NCBI RefSeq assembly: GCF_026015625.1
Contig: NZ_JAPDVG010000001.1
Coordinates: 2,311,001 to 2,375,000 of the forward strand
DNA length: 64,000 bases
Direction: 5' to 3'
Source of the DNA: Segatella copri
Lineage (GTDB): Bacteria; Bacteroidota; Bacteroidia; Bacteroidales; Bacteroidaceae
In this document: in pieces, positions 40,826-49,720 of the stretch
How positions within the stretch are numbered: position 1 is the first letter of the stretch
Layout of the letters: each line of letters starts with the position of its first letter
Notes under the pieces: model-generated
What the model saw: the letters and a program-made list of their open reading frames with translations, nothing else
Told to the model about the DNA's origin: nothing
The model's database searches: none
Position numbers and translations under genes: made by a program

Positions 40826-41110
40826 ATGACAAACCATGATTTTTGGATGTCCATCAGCGACATAATCAATGAAGGATTTACATCTGAAGGTCTAGCAAAA
40901 TTAGATGATTATGCAGAACAATTCAGTACTGGAAAGATCTTATATAAACGATTTTCACCGTCAGAGCAGCTTGGCTGCGTTAAAGGGGGAACAATACATG
41001 TTATTGCATCCTTACTCGCGGGAGCAGAAGTTGGCACAGATCAACTCTCTGCGCCAGAACACAGTTTCAAAAGAGAACAGCAACTTGGAAAGATCCAAGA
41101 AGAAAGTTGA
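40826..41110 (+). pseudogene. truncated polyvalent-protein-kinase-like fragment
   Basis: The 94 codons start MTNHDFWMSISDIINEGF and include LDDYAEQFSTGKILYKRFSP and GGTIHVIASLLAGAEVGTD. I associate this start with large putative polyvalent kinase proteins of mobile elements in Bacteroidota, which are several hundred residues long. The frame ends 10 bp before an inverted-repeat element (41120-41184), so the gene was probably cut there. Confidence 0.5.
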
Positions 41111-41119
41111 ATTTACAAA

Positions 41120-41184
41120 GAGAGTGTAAACTCAACTTTATCAATTTACTTTTATGTAACTTGGCACAGTTAGTTTACACTCTC
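41120..41184. mobile_element. 65-bp inverted-repeat element (IS-end remnant or MITE)
   Basis: GAGAGTGTAAACT (41120-41132) and its exact complement AGTTTACACTCTC (41172-41184) bracket 39 bp. The arms and the inner CTTGGCACAG resemble IS256-type ends that I remember from this phylum. It has no coding capacity. Confidence 0.55.
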
Positions 41185-41206
41185 ATGAAAAACACCTGTT
41201 ATTACT

Positions 41207-41560
41207 CTATTCCCATTTTTGAACATAATCTGTTGGAACATATAATGCAACACCATTATCAAAGCGAACCTGAGTTTTTAAGAAGCCAAGTTCCAAGACT
41301 TTACCCTGTTCACCCTCATTAACTGGAGCCGCCAATCCCAAAGAAACTAACTGTGCCATACCGACATCATCTTTAGCATTACAACACTTAATCACCTCAT
41401 CATATGCGTCTTCAGAAACTGCTCCAAAACAACTATGAGTCATTTTACACATTTCTCCCACTTGTGGAGTATTACTACTTGACGAATCATCGGAACCTCC
41501 TGCTGCAAGAACAAATACTAAAAAAGTCAATAATGACAAAAGATACTTTAATTTTTTCAT
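41207..41560 (-). CDS. small exported protein, lipoprotein-like but without lipobox Cys
   Basis: The 117-residue protein starts with a hydrophobic helix, KKLKYLLSLLTFLVFVLAA, followed by GGSDDSSSS. This is what one expects right after a lipoprotein cysteine (LAAC-GGSDD), but the codon is missing. The mature part has four Cys (CKMTHSC and KCC) that could form disulfides, and I do not recognise a family. Its ATG overlaps the stop of the membrane protein gene by ATGA, so the two are translated together. Confidence 0.6.
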   Translation of the reverse strand: MKKLKYLLSLLTFLVFVLAAGGSDDSSSSNTPQVGEMCKMTHSCFGAVSEDAYDEVIKCCNAKDDVGMAQLVSLGLAAPVNEGEQGKVLELGFLKTQVRFDNGVALYVPTDYVQKWE

Positions 41561-42018
41561 AATTTAAACGTATTAAGATAATAAAATATTAATATAGAAC
41601 ATATATAACAAATTAAATCATATATATCAAAGACACCAGGAACCAAATTAAAGATTTGGAGGATTTCAGAACCAATTGCAATCAAAGGAAGGGCACTATA
41701 AGAAATTATAGCAACTTTGCTCATTTCTGTGCCATATATAGTCTTTATTACAAGGAAATATGCAAAAAGCCACAACCCATCCGGCAAAGAGTATTTCACA
41801 AAATTGGGAATTCTATACGCACCAATATTTGAACGAAGATAATCAACATAATTATCGAGTCCCAAGATGTTAAACCAGTTAAACATATAGAGTGATTTCA
41901 CACGATAAGACACATAAATAACTCCACCTACTATAAAAAACAATATAGCAAGTGCCATTCTCCATGAAGAAGAAATTTTATCAAGTATTGTCTTATCAGA
42001 CTGTTGCTTCATACACAT
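41557..42018 (-). CDS. four-helix membrane protein, unknown function
   Basis: The 153-residue protein has about four membrane helices (residues 18-37, 80-95, 100-118 and 130-150). The segment SLPDGLWLFAYFLVI followed by a SEILQ and VFDIYDL stretch recalls VanZ-like small membrane proteins, but weakly. A second ATG at 42012 is possible. It is coupled to the small exported protein downstream. Confidence 0.6.
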   Translation of the reverse strand: MCMKQQSDKTILDKISSSWRMALAILFFIVGGVIYVSYRVKSLYMFNWFNILGLDNYVDYLRSNIGAYRIPNFVKYSLPDGLWLFAYFLVIKTIYGTEMSKVAIISYSALPLIAIGSEILQIFNLVPGVFDIYDLICYICSILIFYYLNTFKL

Positions 42019-42375
42019 AAGAATTTATTAGCACATTCGATAGTTGATACTGCGAAGCCATCGTTCTCTACATCACCTACGGATACAAAACACGTGGACG
42101 AAACTTGTCCACATTGCAGCCGTAGGAAAAGCTGAGGAAAACGACAAGTAACGCCCACGCTATAGCGGACGCTTACTATCTGCCGGTATTCCTGCTTTTT
42201 ATTGAAGTTTCCTACGTTCCAATGTGCATGACCGAATAGCAAACGCTAATTTAACCATCAAAAAAATAGAAGTCAATCTCATGCGAGAATTCATTCTGAT
42301 TGCAAAAGTACAAAAACTTTCTGAATAATCAGCATTTACCATTCACTTTTTTCGTCAACTTTTTCTTTTTTATCT
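42019..42375. other. region without a recognised gene
   Basis: A frame at 42009-42242 is open on the minus strand, but its protein has no plausible domain and looks like chance. A TACTTTTGC box at 42302-42310 (minus) could be a promoter for the 42018 gene. Confidence 0.4.
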
Positions 42376-42999
42376 TTATTTCTCCTCAAAATAACTACCT
42401 GCTTCCATCTTGCAATCCATCGCACGGCACTTGTTGTAGCGCTCTCGGGCTCTGTTTTCTCTGGCAAACATCGCCTTGGTGCCAGCCTCATCTTCCGAGA
42501 ACTGCAGATGATTGTCGATGCCCATACCATGAGCAATGTTCTCCACATCAAGATCATCGGTGCCGATAAAGGTAAAGGTCCAGTTCTGTTTCTTCAGCTT
42601 CTCTATGAGGTTCTTGATCATCTTCAGATCATACTCCTCGCTGCAATTCTCCTCACCATCCGTAATGATAGTCACCAACACGCTGTCATACTCGGTGGTC
42701 AGGGCGTTGATCTTGGCGATACCCATACCGATGGCATCATAAAGAGGGGTGCCGCCACATGGGTTGTAATCCCTGGATTTCAAAGGCTTAGCATGGCGGG
42801 CAGACACATTATCATAAAACAGATTCTTGTGGGTGCTGTCGAAGGTGATGAGCGTTACACGCTGCTCCATGTCCTTATGCGCCTTCTGCATTTTCTGAAT
42901 CGTGGTCAGGGTCTCGTTGATGCCCACCAGTGCCTGGTGCTCGATAATACTCATGCTGCCACTCTCATCTACTACCAAAAGATTGAATACTCGTTTCAT
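42376..42999 (-). CDS. von Willebrand factor A-domain protein
   Basis: The 207-residue protein is nearly all one VWA domain. The MIDAS motif DESGSMS stands at residues 10-16, followed by the Thr in CGGTPLYDAI (about residue 82) and the Asp in IITDGEENCSEEY (about residue 113). It has no signal peptide, so it is cytosolic, and it probably binds a partner through a metal ion. Its upstream region was hit by the IS4-type element 33 bp before the ATG, which has probably changed its expression. Confidence 0.85.
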   Translation of the reverse strand: MKRVFNLLVVDESGSMSIIEHQALVGINETLTTIQKMQKAHKDMEQRVTLITFDSTHKNLFYDNVSARHAKPLKSRDYNPCGGTPLYDAIGMGIAKINALTTEYDSVLVTIITDGEENCSEEYDLKMIKNLIEKLKKQNWTFTFIGTDDLDVENIAHGMGIDNHLQFSEDEAGTKAMFARENRARERYNKCRAMDCKMEAGSYFEEK

Positions 43000-43160
43000 A
43001 ACTTGTTTCTCCTATTTATTTTAATTGTTCAACACACTAGTGTCCCGTTAAAACGAGACGATTATTAAATAAGTTATTAATACTCAAAAGTTTACGGACT
43101 TTTTATAGTGTATTCGATTTGATTTTGTATCTTTGCACGCATATTTAAAATACGTGTGCG

Positions 43161-44064
43161 ATGAACAAAGGCAAAACTATATTCTCTCAGATTATGTCAC
43201 TTATACCAGAACGTGATTTCAAAACTTGTGTAGACCGTTATAAGGGAAACTACAGAGCAAGAAACTTCTCTTGCAAAGACCAATTCCTAGTAATGAGCTA
43301 TGCTCAATTAACAGGTCGTGATAGTCTTCGAGATATAGAAAACTGCCTTACGGCACTCTCCTGCAAACTTTACCATTGTGGTATTAGTTATGCTGTACCA
43401 CGTAATACTCTAGCAAAAGCTAACGAGAAGCGAGATTGGCATATCTATAAAGATTTTGCAGACGTTCTTTTGAAAAAAGTACGTCCTCTTTATGTCAAAG
43501 ACAAGTTCAGATTAGACCTAGACAACATGGTATATGCTTTTGATAGCAGTACTATAAGTCTGTGTCTCAAATTATGTCCTTGGGCAAAGTATCGCAAAAA
43601 CAAAGGTGGCATCAAAATGCACACATTAGTCGATTTGCGAGGAAATCTTCCAGTCTCAGTTTATTTGACTTCTGCATCGGTTAATGATGTAAAAGCTCTT
43701 GATGATCTCTACATAGAACCTTCTGCTATCTATTTGATGGACAGAGGATATGTAGATTTCAACAGACTCTTCAAGTTGATAACTAAGAAGAATGCATTCT
43801 TTGTTACTAGGGCAAAAGATAACATGCTTTTTGAAGTTGTATCAGAAGCCGAAGTTGACAAGAGTACTGGTATCATTTCTGATGAACGTATCAAATTAAC
43901 AGGACTACATACTGCCAAATGGTATCCTGAAGAACTTAGAATGGTAACCTATGAGGACTATGCAACAAGTAAGGTGTATAGGTTTCTCACAAACAACATG
44001 GAATATGAAGCGCTTACCATATCTGAATTATATAGGGAAAGATGGAACGTGGAACTTTACTTTT
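43161..44064 (+). pseudogene. IS4-family transposase, 5' part (interrupted)
   Basis: About 300 residues from MNKGKTIFSQIMSLIPERDF. The DDE Asp residues are seen in AFDSSTIS (about residue 127) and LMDRGYVD (about 193), and the Glu in YRERWNVELYF (about residue 298). The protein should continue KWIKQHL, but at 44064 the RIT element begins; the rest is at 47598. The open frame on to 44300 is accidental. Confidence 0.85.
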
Positions 44065-44090
44065 ATGACAAGAATAACATTATGAGAAGT
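44057..44090. repeat. RIT terminal inverted repeat, left
   Basis: Complement of 47537-47570 with about three mismatches. It overlaps the TTACTTT junction word. Confidence 0.75.
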
Positions 44091-44161
44091 GAATGGAAAA
44101 GTATTATTGAAGATCAGAACTTTAGGAGAATGCTTCTCCGTTCGACTTCTCATAATGATAA

Positions 44162-45193
44162 CTATTTCTTCAGACCTCTGAGCCAATCTCTGAGATTTTT
44201 ATTGTTTTCCCAAGATTTATCAGCCTCTCGGTTAGGTGTGAGATCTGTATACGCCTTTTCGAACGCCTCACGTTTTGCTTTAGAGTCTGCACGAGCATAA
44301 ATGTCCGTTGTTTGAATAGAGACATGTCCTAGCAAATCTCTAATATAAATAAGGTTGACTCCAGCCTGTAGAAGATGCATAGCTCGACTATGACGTATAG
44401 AGTGACAACTAATCCTTTGCGGAATAAGTTCTGGAGACACCTTCCTTGCCATGTTTGCATAAGTACAAAGAATGTATGTGATACCCTCACGCGTTAGCTT
44501 TTCATTTCTGCCATTATAGAAAAGTGGAGACGCAGCTTTGTTGCAATCGTTAAGATGATTCTCTTCCATATATTCACATAGAATTGACACCTGTTCCTTT
44601 ACAAGCGGTACTATTCGTGCTTTGCGTCCTTTTCCGAACAGACGTATGGTATATGGCTCATGGGTTATGCGCACACTATCCACAGTAAGATCTGCTATTT
44701 CAGAGACTCTTGCTCCCGTATCATACATTAGTGAGAGTAAAGCGAGATTTCTTCGGCCTCTCCAAGTTGATGTATCAGGCTGAGCCAGCAACAACTTGAT
44801 ACCTTCTATTGTCAGGTAGTTAAGTGTTGTCCCTGATGTTTTTATGGCTTTAATAGTTAGGATCTTTTGCCATTCTTCTATCATTTCTATGACGCTATAT
44901 TGCAAGTAATGACAAAAAGAATGAATGGCAGCAAGCCGATAGTTACGTGTCGCTGCAGAGCATTTTCGCTTGTTAAGTAGCCATTCGAGATACTCGGTTA
45001 CACTTACTCTCGTGAGATGTTTCAATTGCAATTTTTCAACTGTGATTCCTTTAATATCTTTCATGAAGTCAATAAATTGTACAAATGCATCTCTATAGGA
45101 GGATATGGTGTTAGGGCTTACATTACGCTCATGAGGCAGGTATTCTACCAGAAAGCGGCTTAAATGTTTGGCAAAGTCAGTCGTCGTAGTCAT
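44162..45193 (-). CDS. tyrosine recombinase, third gene of the trio (RitC-like)
   Basis: The Met at 45193 (MTTTTDFAKH) gives 343 residues; the longer frame to 45283 overlaps the previous gene more than needed. The catalytic set is complete: Arg in DTGARVSEIADL, HSIRHSRAMHLL, GHVSIQTTDIY with the nucleophilic Tyr. A core-binding SAM-like domain lies in the first 110 residues. The gene overlaps the end of the second gene by 17 bp. It joins DNA strands at the element ends together with its two partners. Confidence 0.85.
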   Translation of the reverse strand: MTTTTDFAKHLSRFLVEYLPHERNVSPNTISSYRDAFVQFIDFMKDIKGITVEKLQLKHLTRVSVTEYLEWLLNKRKCSAATRNYRLAAIHSFCHYLQYSVIEMIEEWQKILTIKAIKTSGTTLNYLTIEGIKLLLAQPDTSTWRGRRNLALLSLMYDTGARVSEIADLTVDSVRITHEPYTIRLFGKGRKARIVPLVKEQVSILCEYMEENHLNDCNKAASPLFYNGRNEKLTREGITYILCTYANMARKVSPELIPQRISCHSIRHSRAMHLLQAGVNLIYIRDLLGHVSIQTTDIYARADSKAKREAFEKAYTDLTPNREADKSWENNKNLRDWLRGLKK

Positions 45194-46181
45194 AGGCTTT
45201 ACATATCTTTGGATAGACAAAAGCGTTGATTTCAGAACATTGCTCTTCCAATTCTGGATACATGTTGCATGTGAGGCGAACATACTGCTCTGTCGCTTTC
45301 AGCGAGTGATGTCCCAGGCATGTTGAGAGAATTGGCAAACTGGCATACAAGTCCATTCCTTTGTGCCCCATCTGTACAAGAGCATGTACTGCATTCGTAT
45401 GTCGCAGGTCGTGAACGCGTGGTCCATGATGATTCCCCTTATGGGGAATTCCGCATGTGTCCAGCAATTTGCGCAGATGCTGATATACACTATTAGCCTT
45501 GATGCTAGTCCCGTCCGATTTTACAAACAAAAAACCATTTCCTGCAGCTATGTCTTTGATGGGCATATTGTTTCTATACTCCATATAAGATGTAAGTACC
45601 GTCTTCATCGACTCACATAAAGGTACGATCCTTTCACTTCCGTTCTTGGTTTTATCTAAGCGAATGTAACCTTCATCCAGATGAACATGTTTGTTGCGGA
45701 TGGAAAGAGCCTCAGATATACGCATTCCTGTACTATATAGTAAACGAAGAAGAGCTGGCATGGCTATGAGAGCTGTACCCATGCGTATGTCATATAGTCT
45801 ATATTCGTCCGCTGCAGAAAAGATTGCGCCAATCTGCTCCTTTGTGAATATATACGGAGTAAAATCAGACTTCGGTTGCTTGGGCATTCGTGGAATGAAG
45901 CATACACAGCCACACCTGCACATCAGTCTTGTCAATTGACACCATACGGAACATTTGGAATATAAAGTTCTGTCACAGTCCGCCACACGTGTAGCTCTCC
46001 ACTTTTTGAAGAACACCTCTTTGATATGAGGATCCTTTAGGCACTCTGCATTGGCAAAGTCGTCAATCTCTTTCAATATCCATCTGGTACGCAACGCACT
46101 GATTCCTGCAGATATTTTAATGTCAAGAAGATGATTCATATATGAGGCTAACACGCTGGAATATTTAAATTGCTCAGCCAT
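45177..46181 (-). CDS. tyrosine recombinase, second gene of the trio (RitB-like)
   Basis: The Met at 46181 (MAEQFKYSSV) gives 334 residues and an 8-bp overlap with the first gene. The catalytic residues are seen in STGMRISEALSI, VHDLRHTNAVHALV and LGHHSLKATEQYVRL. The N-terminal part differs from that of the flanking recombinases, as expected in RIT trios where each member has a distinct subfamily. Confidence 0.85.
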   Translation of the reverse strand: MAEQFKYSSVLASYMNHLLDIKISAGISALRTRWILKEIDDFANAECLKDPHIKEVFFKKWRATRVADCDRTLYSKCSVWCQLTRLMCRCGCVCFIPRMPKQPKSDFTPYIFTKEQIGAIFSAADEYRLYDIRMGTALIAMPALLRLLYSTGMRISEALSIRNKHVHLDEGYIRLDKTKNGSERIVPLCESMKTVLTSYMEYRNNMPIKDIAAGNGFLFVKSDGTSIKANSVYQHLRKLLDTCGIPHKGNHHGPRVHDLRHTNAVHALVQMGHKGMDLYASLPILSTCLGHHSLKATEQYVRLTCNMYPELEEQCSEINAFVYPKICKAYDYDD

Positions 46182-47409
46182 AGAACGCACCTCCTCTCTG
46201 TTTGTAAAAGGCATCTGGAACTGGCGGTACAGGAATGGCACACTCTATCAAAGACTTTATGTCAATCTTAAGATAAGTGAGAGTTGTTTCCGTACTGCGA
46301 TGCCCTAGCGATTCGGATATGACAGGTAACGTCGTGCCTTTCTCAAGCATGACGCTTGCAAGAGAATGACGTAGAGAATGTGGACCATGATGCTTGGCCG
46401 ATACATCTATTCCGGATTTACAGATGATGTTGTTTATTGCAGAGCATACCATACTTTTGGTTGCTGGCACATAAGGTGCCTTGCAAGAAAGAAATACATT
46501 CTGTGAAACTGTCTGAGGTCTTCCATGCTGCAAGTAATCTATGATGGCATTACCAACATCCGCAAGCAATGGCAACTCTATGACCTTTCCGGTCTTATGC
46601 ATCACAAGGGTTAGTACATTGTTGTCCCAGTCTATATTAGAGAACTGTAGGTTGGCTATGTCCGAAGCTCGCAACCCCAAACGTGATGCAAGTAATAACA
46701 TTGCATAGTTTCTCTTGCCAACGCCGCTGCTTCTATTCACGGAGTTCTCTACTATATTTACCTCTGCTGCTGTGTAAAACGAAGGAATACGCTCTTTCTT
46801 GCGCAGCTTATATGTGTCAAACAGACCATCAAACCTTCCATCTACAATATGCTCCGCTTTCCAGAAACGAAAGAGGACACGCAGGGCAGAAACTATGTTT
46901 ACCTTGTTGGTCGGATGGGACGAGACAAACGACAAGATGTGTTTATCCGCAATCTCGGACACACTGTTGACACCACTGAGATTGAGATGAGTTAAGAACT
47001 CGCTTAGATACAAACGATAGTCATTTATAGTCACCAGACTTCTACGAAGAGAAGTAAGATGGATGATGAGTTTTTCCATCTCCATGCCAATCTTCCCATC
47101 GAGGGTATGGAAAACAGGAGTGAAACAACGCTTACGTATAAGCCCTAACGAAAGCATATCGTCAAGGACTTGAATACTGCGAATCATTTCACGCTCCTGG
47201 TGACGAATCTCACCATAATGATGACAGGTTGACAGGAACTCTTCACCAATAGAAGGGGAATAATTCTCAATGTCGTGAGCCGACATGTAGTGGACGATGC
47301 CTTTACGCCATAGACATTTATACACAGATATTCTATTCTCTGTGTAACAATGGTCTTCAAAGTACTTGATGCATCGATCCATTAGGACTTGAATCTTTAC
47401 TTCTTGCAT
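46174..47409 (-). CDS. tyrosine recombinase, first gene of the trio (RitA-like)
   Basis: The 411-residue protein is the longest of the three, as in other RIT elements. Its N-terminal 200 residues form an extended DNA-binding part. The catalytic set is RLGLRASDIANL, HSLRHSLASVML and LGHRSTETTLTYLKI. It is first in the transcript, and about 190 bp separate its start from the right inverted repeat. Confidence 0.85.
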   Translation of the reverse strand: MQEVKIQVLMDRCIKYFEDHCYTENRISVYKCLWRKGIVHYMSAHDIENYSPSIGEEFLSTCHHYGEIRHQEREMIRSIQVLDDMLSLGLIRKRCFTPVFHTLDGKIGMEMEKLIIHLTSLRRSLVTINDYRLYLSEFLTHLNLSGVNSVSEIADKHILSFVSSHPTNKVNIVSALRVLFRFWKAEHIVDGRFDGLFDTYKLRKKERIPSFYTAAEVNIVENSVNRSSGVGKRNYAMLLLASRLGLRASDIANLQFSNIDWDNNVLTLVMHKTGKVIELPLLADVGNAIIDYLQHGRPQTVSQNVFLSCKAPYVPATKSMVCSAINNIICKSGIDVSAKHHGPHSLRHSLASVMLEKGTTLPVISESLGHRSTETTLTYLKIDIKSLIECAIPVPPVPDAFYKQRGGAFYG

Positions 47410-47536
47410 AATATATAATATTTAGTTTTGGGGCTTATGCCCTATACTGTAATATAACGTTATGAGAAGTATTTATGATAAGTTTTTGCTGTAAAATTCA
47501 TATAATCAACAATTTTTCACAGGTCAAATCTGTCTA

Positions 47537-47570
47537 ACTTGACATAATGATATTCTTGTCATAAAAGTAA
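47537..47570. repeat. RIT terminal inverted repeat, right
   Basis: Complement of 44057-44090. About 27 more bases, with TTATGAGAAG and TTACTTT, separate it from the transposase sequence. Confidence 0.75.
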
Positions 47571-47597
47571 TTATGAGAAGCTTTACATAATTACTTT

Positions 47598-47873
47598 AAA
47601 TGGATTAAGCAACACCTTCACATCAAATCCTTTTATGGAACTTCCGAGAATGCCATATATCTGCAAATCTGGATTGCCATATGCACATACTTGCTTTTAG
47701 CTTATGCAAAGAAAGTGATGCACATAGATCAATCGCTACACACTATTTCAAAGAACGTGGGTCTATTCCTTACGGACAAGACTCCTTTAAATGAATTGTT
47801 TAACAAAGCTGTTCCAACAGAAGAGACGGAGGATTGGCTATATCCTAGCCTTTTCAGGCCCGATGATTTCTAA
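47598..47873 (+). pseudogene. IS4-family transposase, 3' part (interrupted)
   Basis: In frame the sequence reads KWIKQHLHIKSFYGTSENAI, then LQIWIAICTYLLLAYAKK, and ends with a TAA at 47873. It completes the YREK motif started at 44040 (YRERWNVELYF-K). Joined, the two parts give a full-length IS4 transposase of about 392 residues, so the interruption is clean. Confidence 0.85.
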
Positions 47874-48012
47874 ACGGGACAGCAGTGTGTTCAACATATT
47901 TCTATTTCATATTCTGATTCATCAAGAAGAGGGAACTTTCCTGCTTCTTGATTGCTTCTTTATCCCTTAAAAGAAAAAAAGAGGGAAAAATTAAGAAAAG
48001 GTACATAAAAAA

Positions 48013-48044
48013 CTTGCTTGTATCGTTATTTTTTGTAATTTTGC
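48013..48044 (+). promoter_or_regulatory. promoter of the ATPase/nuclease-like gene
   Basis: CTTG at 48013-48016 and TAATTTTGC at 48036-48044 with 19 bp between them. It shows that the ATG at 47948 is too far upstream. Confidence 0.55.
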
Positions 48045-48064
48045 AGAAAATAAGGAATAAGCGT

Positions 48065-49663
48065 ATGAACAATATGAAATATCCGATAGGCATACAGAGC
48101 TTTGAGAAAATCATCACAGAAGGATATCTTTATATAGATAAGACTCAGATGATTTATGATATGGTAGAAAATGGCAAGATTTACTTTCTGAGTCGTCCCA
48201 GACGATTTGGAAAGTCACTTCTCGTATCTACTCTAGAATGCTATTTCCAAGGAAGAAAAGAACTGTTCAAGGGCTTAGCCATTGATAACCTGGAAACCGA
48301 CTGGAAACAATATGCGGTATTTCACCTTGATTTCAACGGCAAGGACTTTACACAAGCAGGTCAGTTGGAGAATACGCTGATTGATTTCGTAGAATCGCAG
48401 GAAGCCATCTACGGCAAAGCTCCCTTTGCTTCCACCCTCGGCGACAGATTCATTGGCGTTCTGAGAAATGCCCACGAAAAAACAGGACTTCGCGCCGTTG
48501 TCCTTATTGATGAATACGACAAGCCTCTGCTAGACGTATTGGATTCTACACTGAAAACAACCGATGCAGATGGCAACGAGCGGCTATTGGAAGATAGGCA
48601 TCGGGAAATTCTGAAAGGTTTCTACAGTGTATTCAAGGCTGCCGATAAAGACCTGCAATTCGTTCTGCTTACAGGAGTTACCAAATTTTCGCAAGTAAGC
48701 GTATTCAGCGGTTTCAACCAACCCGAAGACATCAGCCTTTCTGCCCACTTCGATACGCTTCTCGGCATCACTGAAGACGAGTTGCGCTCTACCTTTTCAC
48801 AGCAAATCGCAGAAATGGCTGAGGAATATGATGTTACAAAGGAAGAAATACTGATAAAACTGAAACGCCAGTTTGACGGCTACCATTTCAGTCGCAGGAT
48901 GCGAGGCGTATATAATCCTTTCAGCATCTTGCGTGCCTTCAAGGAAATGCTCATCGACGACTATTGGTTCCAAACGGGTTCACCCAGCTATCTGGTTCGC
49001 CTGCTAGCTCATAGCGATGAAAACATCAACGAACTGGTGGGAAAATATTATCCTACCAAGGATTTCGACGACTATAAGGCAACCATAGAACGCCCTTTGC
49101 CAATGATATATCAAAGCGGATATCTGACCATCAAGGGTTGGTCAAGGAATACCAATTCCTATCTGTTGGATTTTCCGAACGATGAAGTGAGAAGGGGATT
49201 CATCAGTTTGCTGGCAGCAGATTATCTGAAGCCAAAGGTTTCACCTGACTCCTGGGTTCTACAGGTAATCGAAGCATTGGGAAAGGGAGAATGCGAAAAG
49301 TTGCATCAACTGATGGTTTCTTTCTTCGCCAGTATCCCTTATTCACAGCGAAGAAAAGATGATGAACGTGAGAAGGAGCGTTATTTCCAATATACGTTCT
49401 ATCTGGTATTGAGGATGATCAGCTCCTATACCATCTTCATTGAAAAAGAACAGAGCGAAGGAAGAGTAGACTGCATCATAGAAACTCCTCTATACATATA
49501 TATATTTGAGTTTAAGAGGGATGGATGCGCAAGAGAAGCACTCCTGCAAATAGAAAATATGGGATATGCACGGGAATATTTATCAGATAAGAGAAAGATA
49601 TTCAAGATAGGATGCAGTTTCTCATCAAAAACAGGAACAATAGATGATTGGGGCGAGAACTGA
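48065..49663 (+). CDS. AAA-ATPase-like / PD-(D/E)XK nuclease-like protein
   Basis: The start at 48065 (MNNMKYPIGI) gives 532 residues. The N-terminal AAA-ATPase-like domain (PF09820 type) has the variant P-loop RPRRFGKSLLVSTLE (about residues 42-56), and VVLIDEYDKPLLDVL (about residue 152) as Walker B. The C-terminal 110 residues (VDCIIETPLYIYIFEFKRDG) have the D...E-x-K pattern of the PD-(D/E)XK nuclease fold (PDDEXK_9 type). Such genes exist in many copies in gut Bacteroidota and are often near mobile elements; their function is not known. Confidence 0.85.
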   Translation: MNNMKYPIGIQSFEKIITEGYLYIDKTQMIYDMVENGKIYFLSRPRRFGKSLLVSTLECYFQGRKELFKGLAIDNLETDWKQYAVFHLDFNGKDFTQAGQLENTLIDFVESQEAIYGKAPFASTLGDRFIGVLRNAHEKTGLRAVVLIDEYDKPLLDVLDSTLKTTDADGNERLLEDRHREILKGFYSVFKAADKDLQFVLLTGVTKFSQVSVFSGFNQPEDISLSAHFDTLLGITEDELRSTFSQQIAEMAEEYDVTKEEILIKLKRQFDGYHFSRRMRGVYNPFSILRAFKEMLIDDYWFQTGSPSYLVRLLAHSDENINELVGKYYPTKDFDDYKATIERPLPMIYQSGYLTIKGWSRNTNSYLLDFPNDEVRRGFISLLAADYLKPKVSPDSWVLQVIEALGKGECEKLHQLMVSFFASIPYSQRRKDDEREKERYFQYTFYLVLRMISSYTIFIEKEQSEGRVDCIIETPLYIYIFEFKRDGCAREALLQIENMGYAREYLSDKRKIFKIGCSFSSKTGTIDDWGEN

Positions 49664-49720
49664 CTCTCTCTCCCCAATCGCATTTAACAAATTAGGTCAG
49701 TTCATATATTATATAAGGAG

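Larger units (their letters stand above)
44057..47597. mobile_element. RIT element (three tyrosine recombinases)
   Basis: A trio of adjacent, overlapping tyrosine recombinase genes on one strand is flanked by 34-bp inverted repeats (44057-44090 and 47537-47570, about three mismatches, core TTACTTTTATGACAAGAATA). The element sits inside an IS4 transposase. The 7-bp word TTACTTT is present at both junctions (44057-44063 and 47591-47597), as expected for a tyrosine-recombinase crossover. TTATGAGAAG occurs four times near the ends (44081, inverted 44145, 47460 and 47571) and may be a recombinase-binding site. Confidence 0.8.
43033..47889. mobile_element. IS4-type insertion sequence, split by a RIT element
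   Basis: The ends read CACACTAGTGTCCCGTT on the left and, on the opposite strand at the right, CACACTGCTGTCCCGTT. The 5-bp word TTCAA flanks the element on both sides (43028-43032 and 47890-47894), a target-site duplication. The transposase inside is interrupted by a 3.5-kb tyrosine recombinase element. Confidence 0.75.

Noticed and set aside
42009..42242. Open frame of 77 codons on the minus strand
   Set aside because: The composition is unlike a protein (many Arg, Cys, Val and Phe without pattern), there is no ribosome binding site, and no family comes to mind. It is probably chance.
44065..44300. C-terminus of the IS4 transposase as read straight through
   Set aside because: These codons lie in the RIT element and overlap its third recombinase gene on the other strand; the true C-terminus is at 47598-47873.
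49666..49720. Fluoride riboswitch before crcB
   Set aside because: The leader is too short and lacks the conserved pseudoknot sequences.
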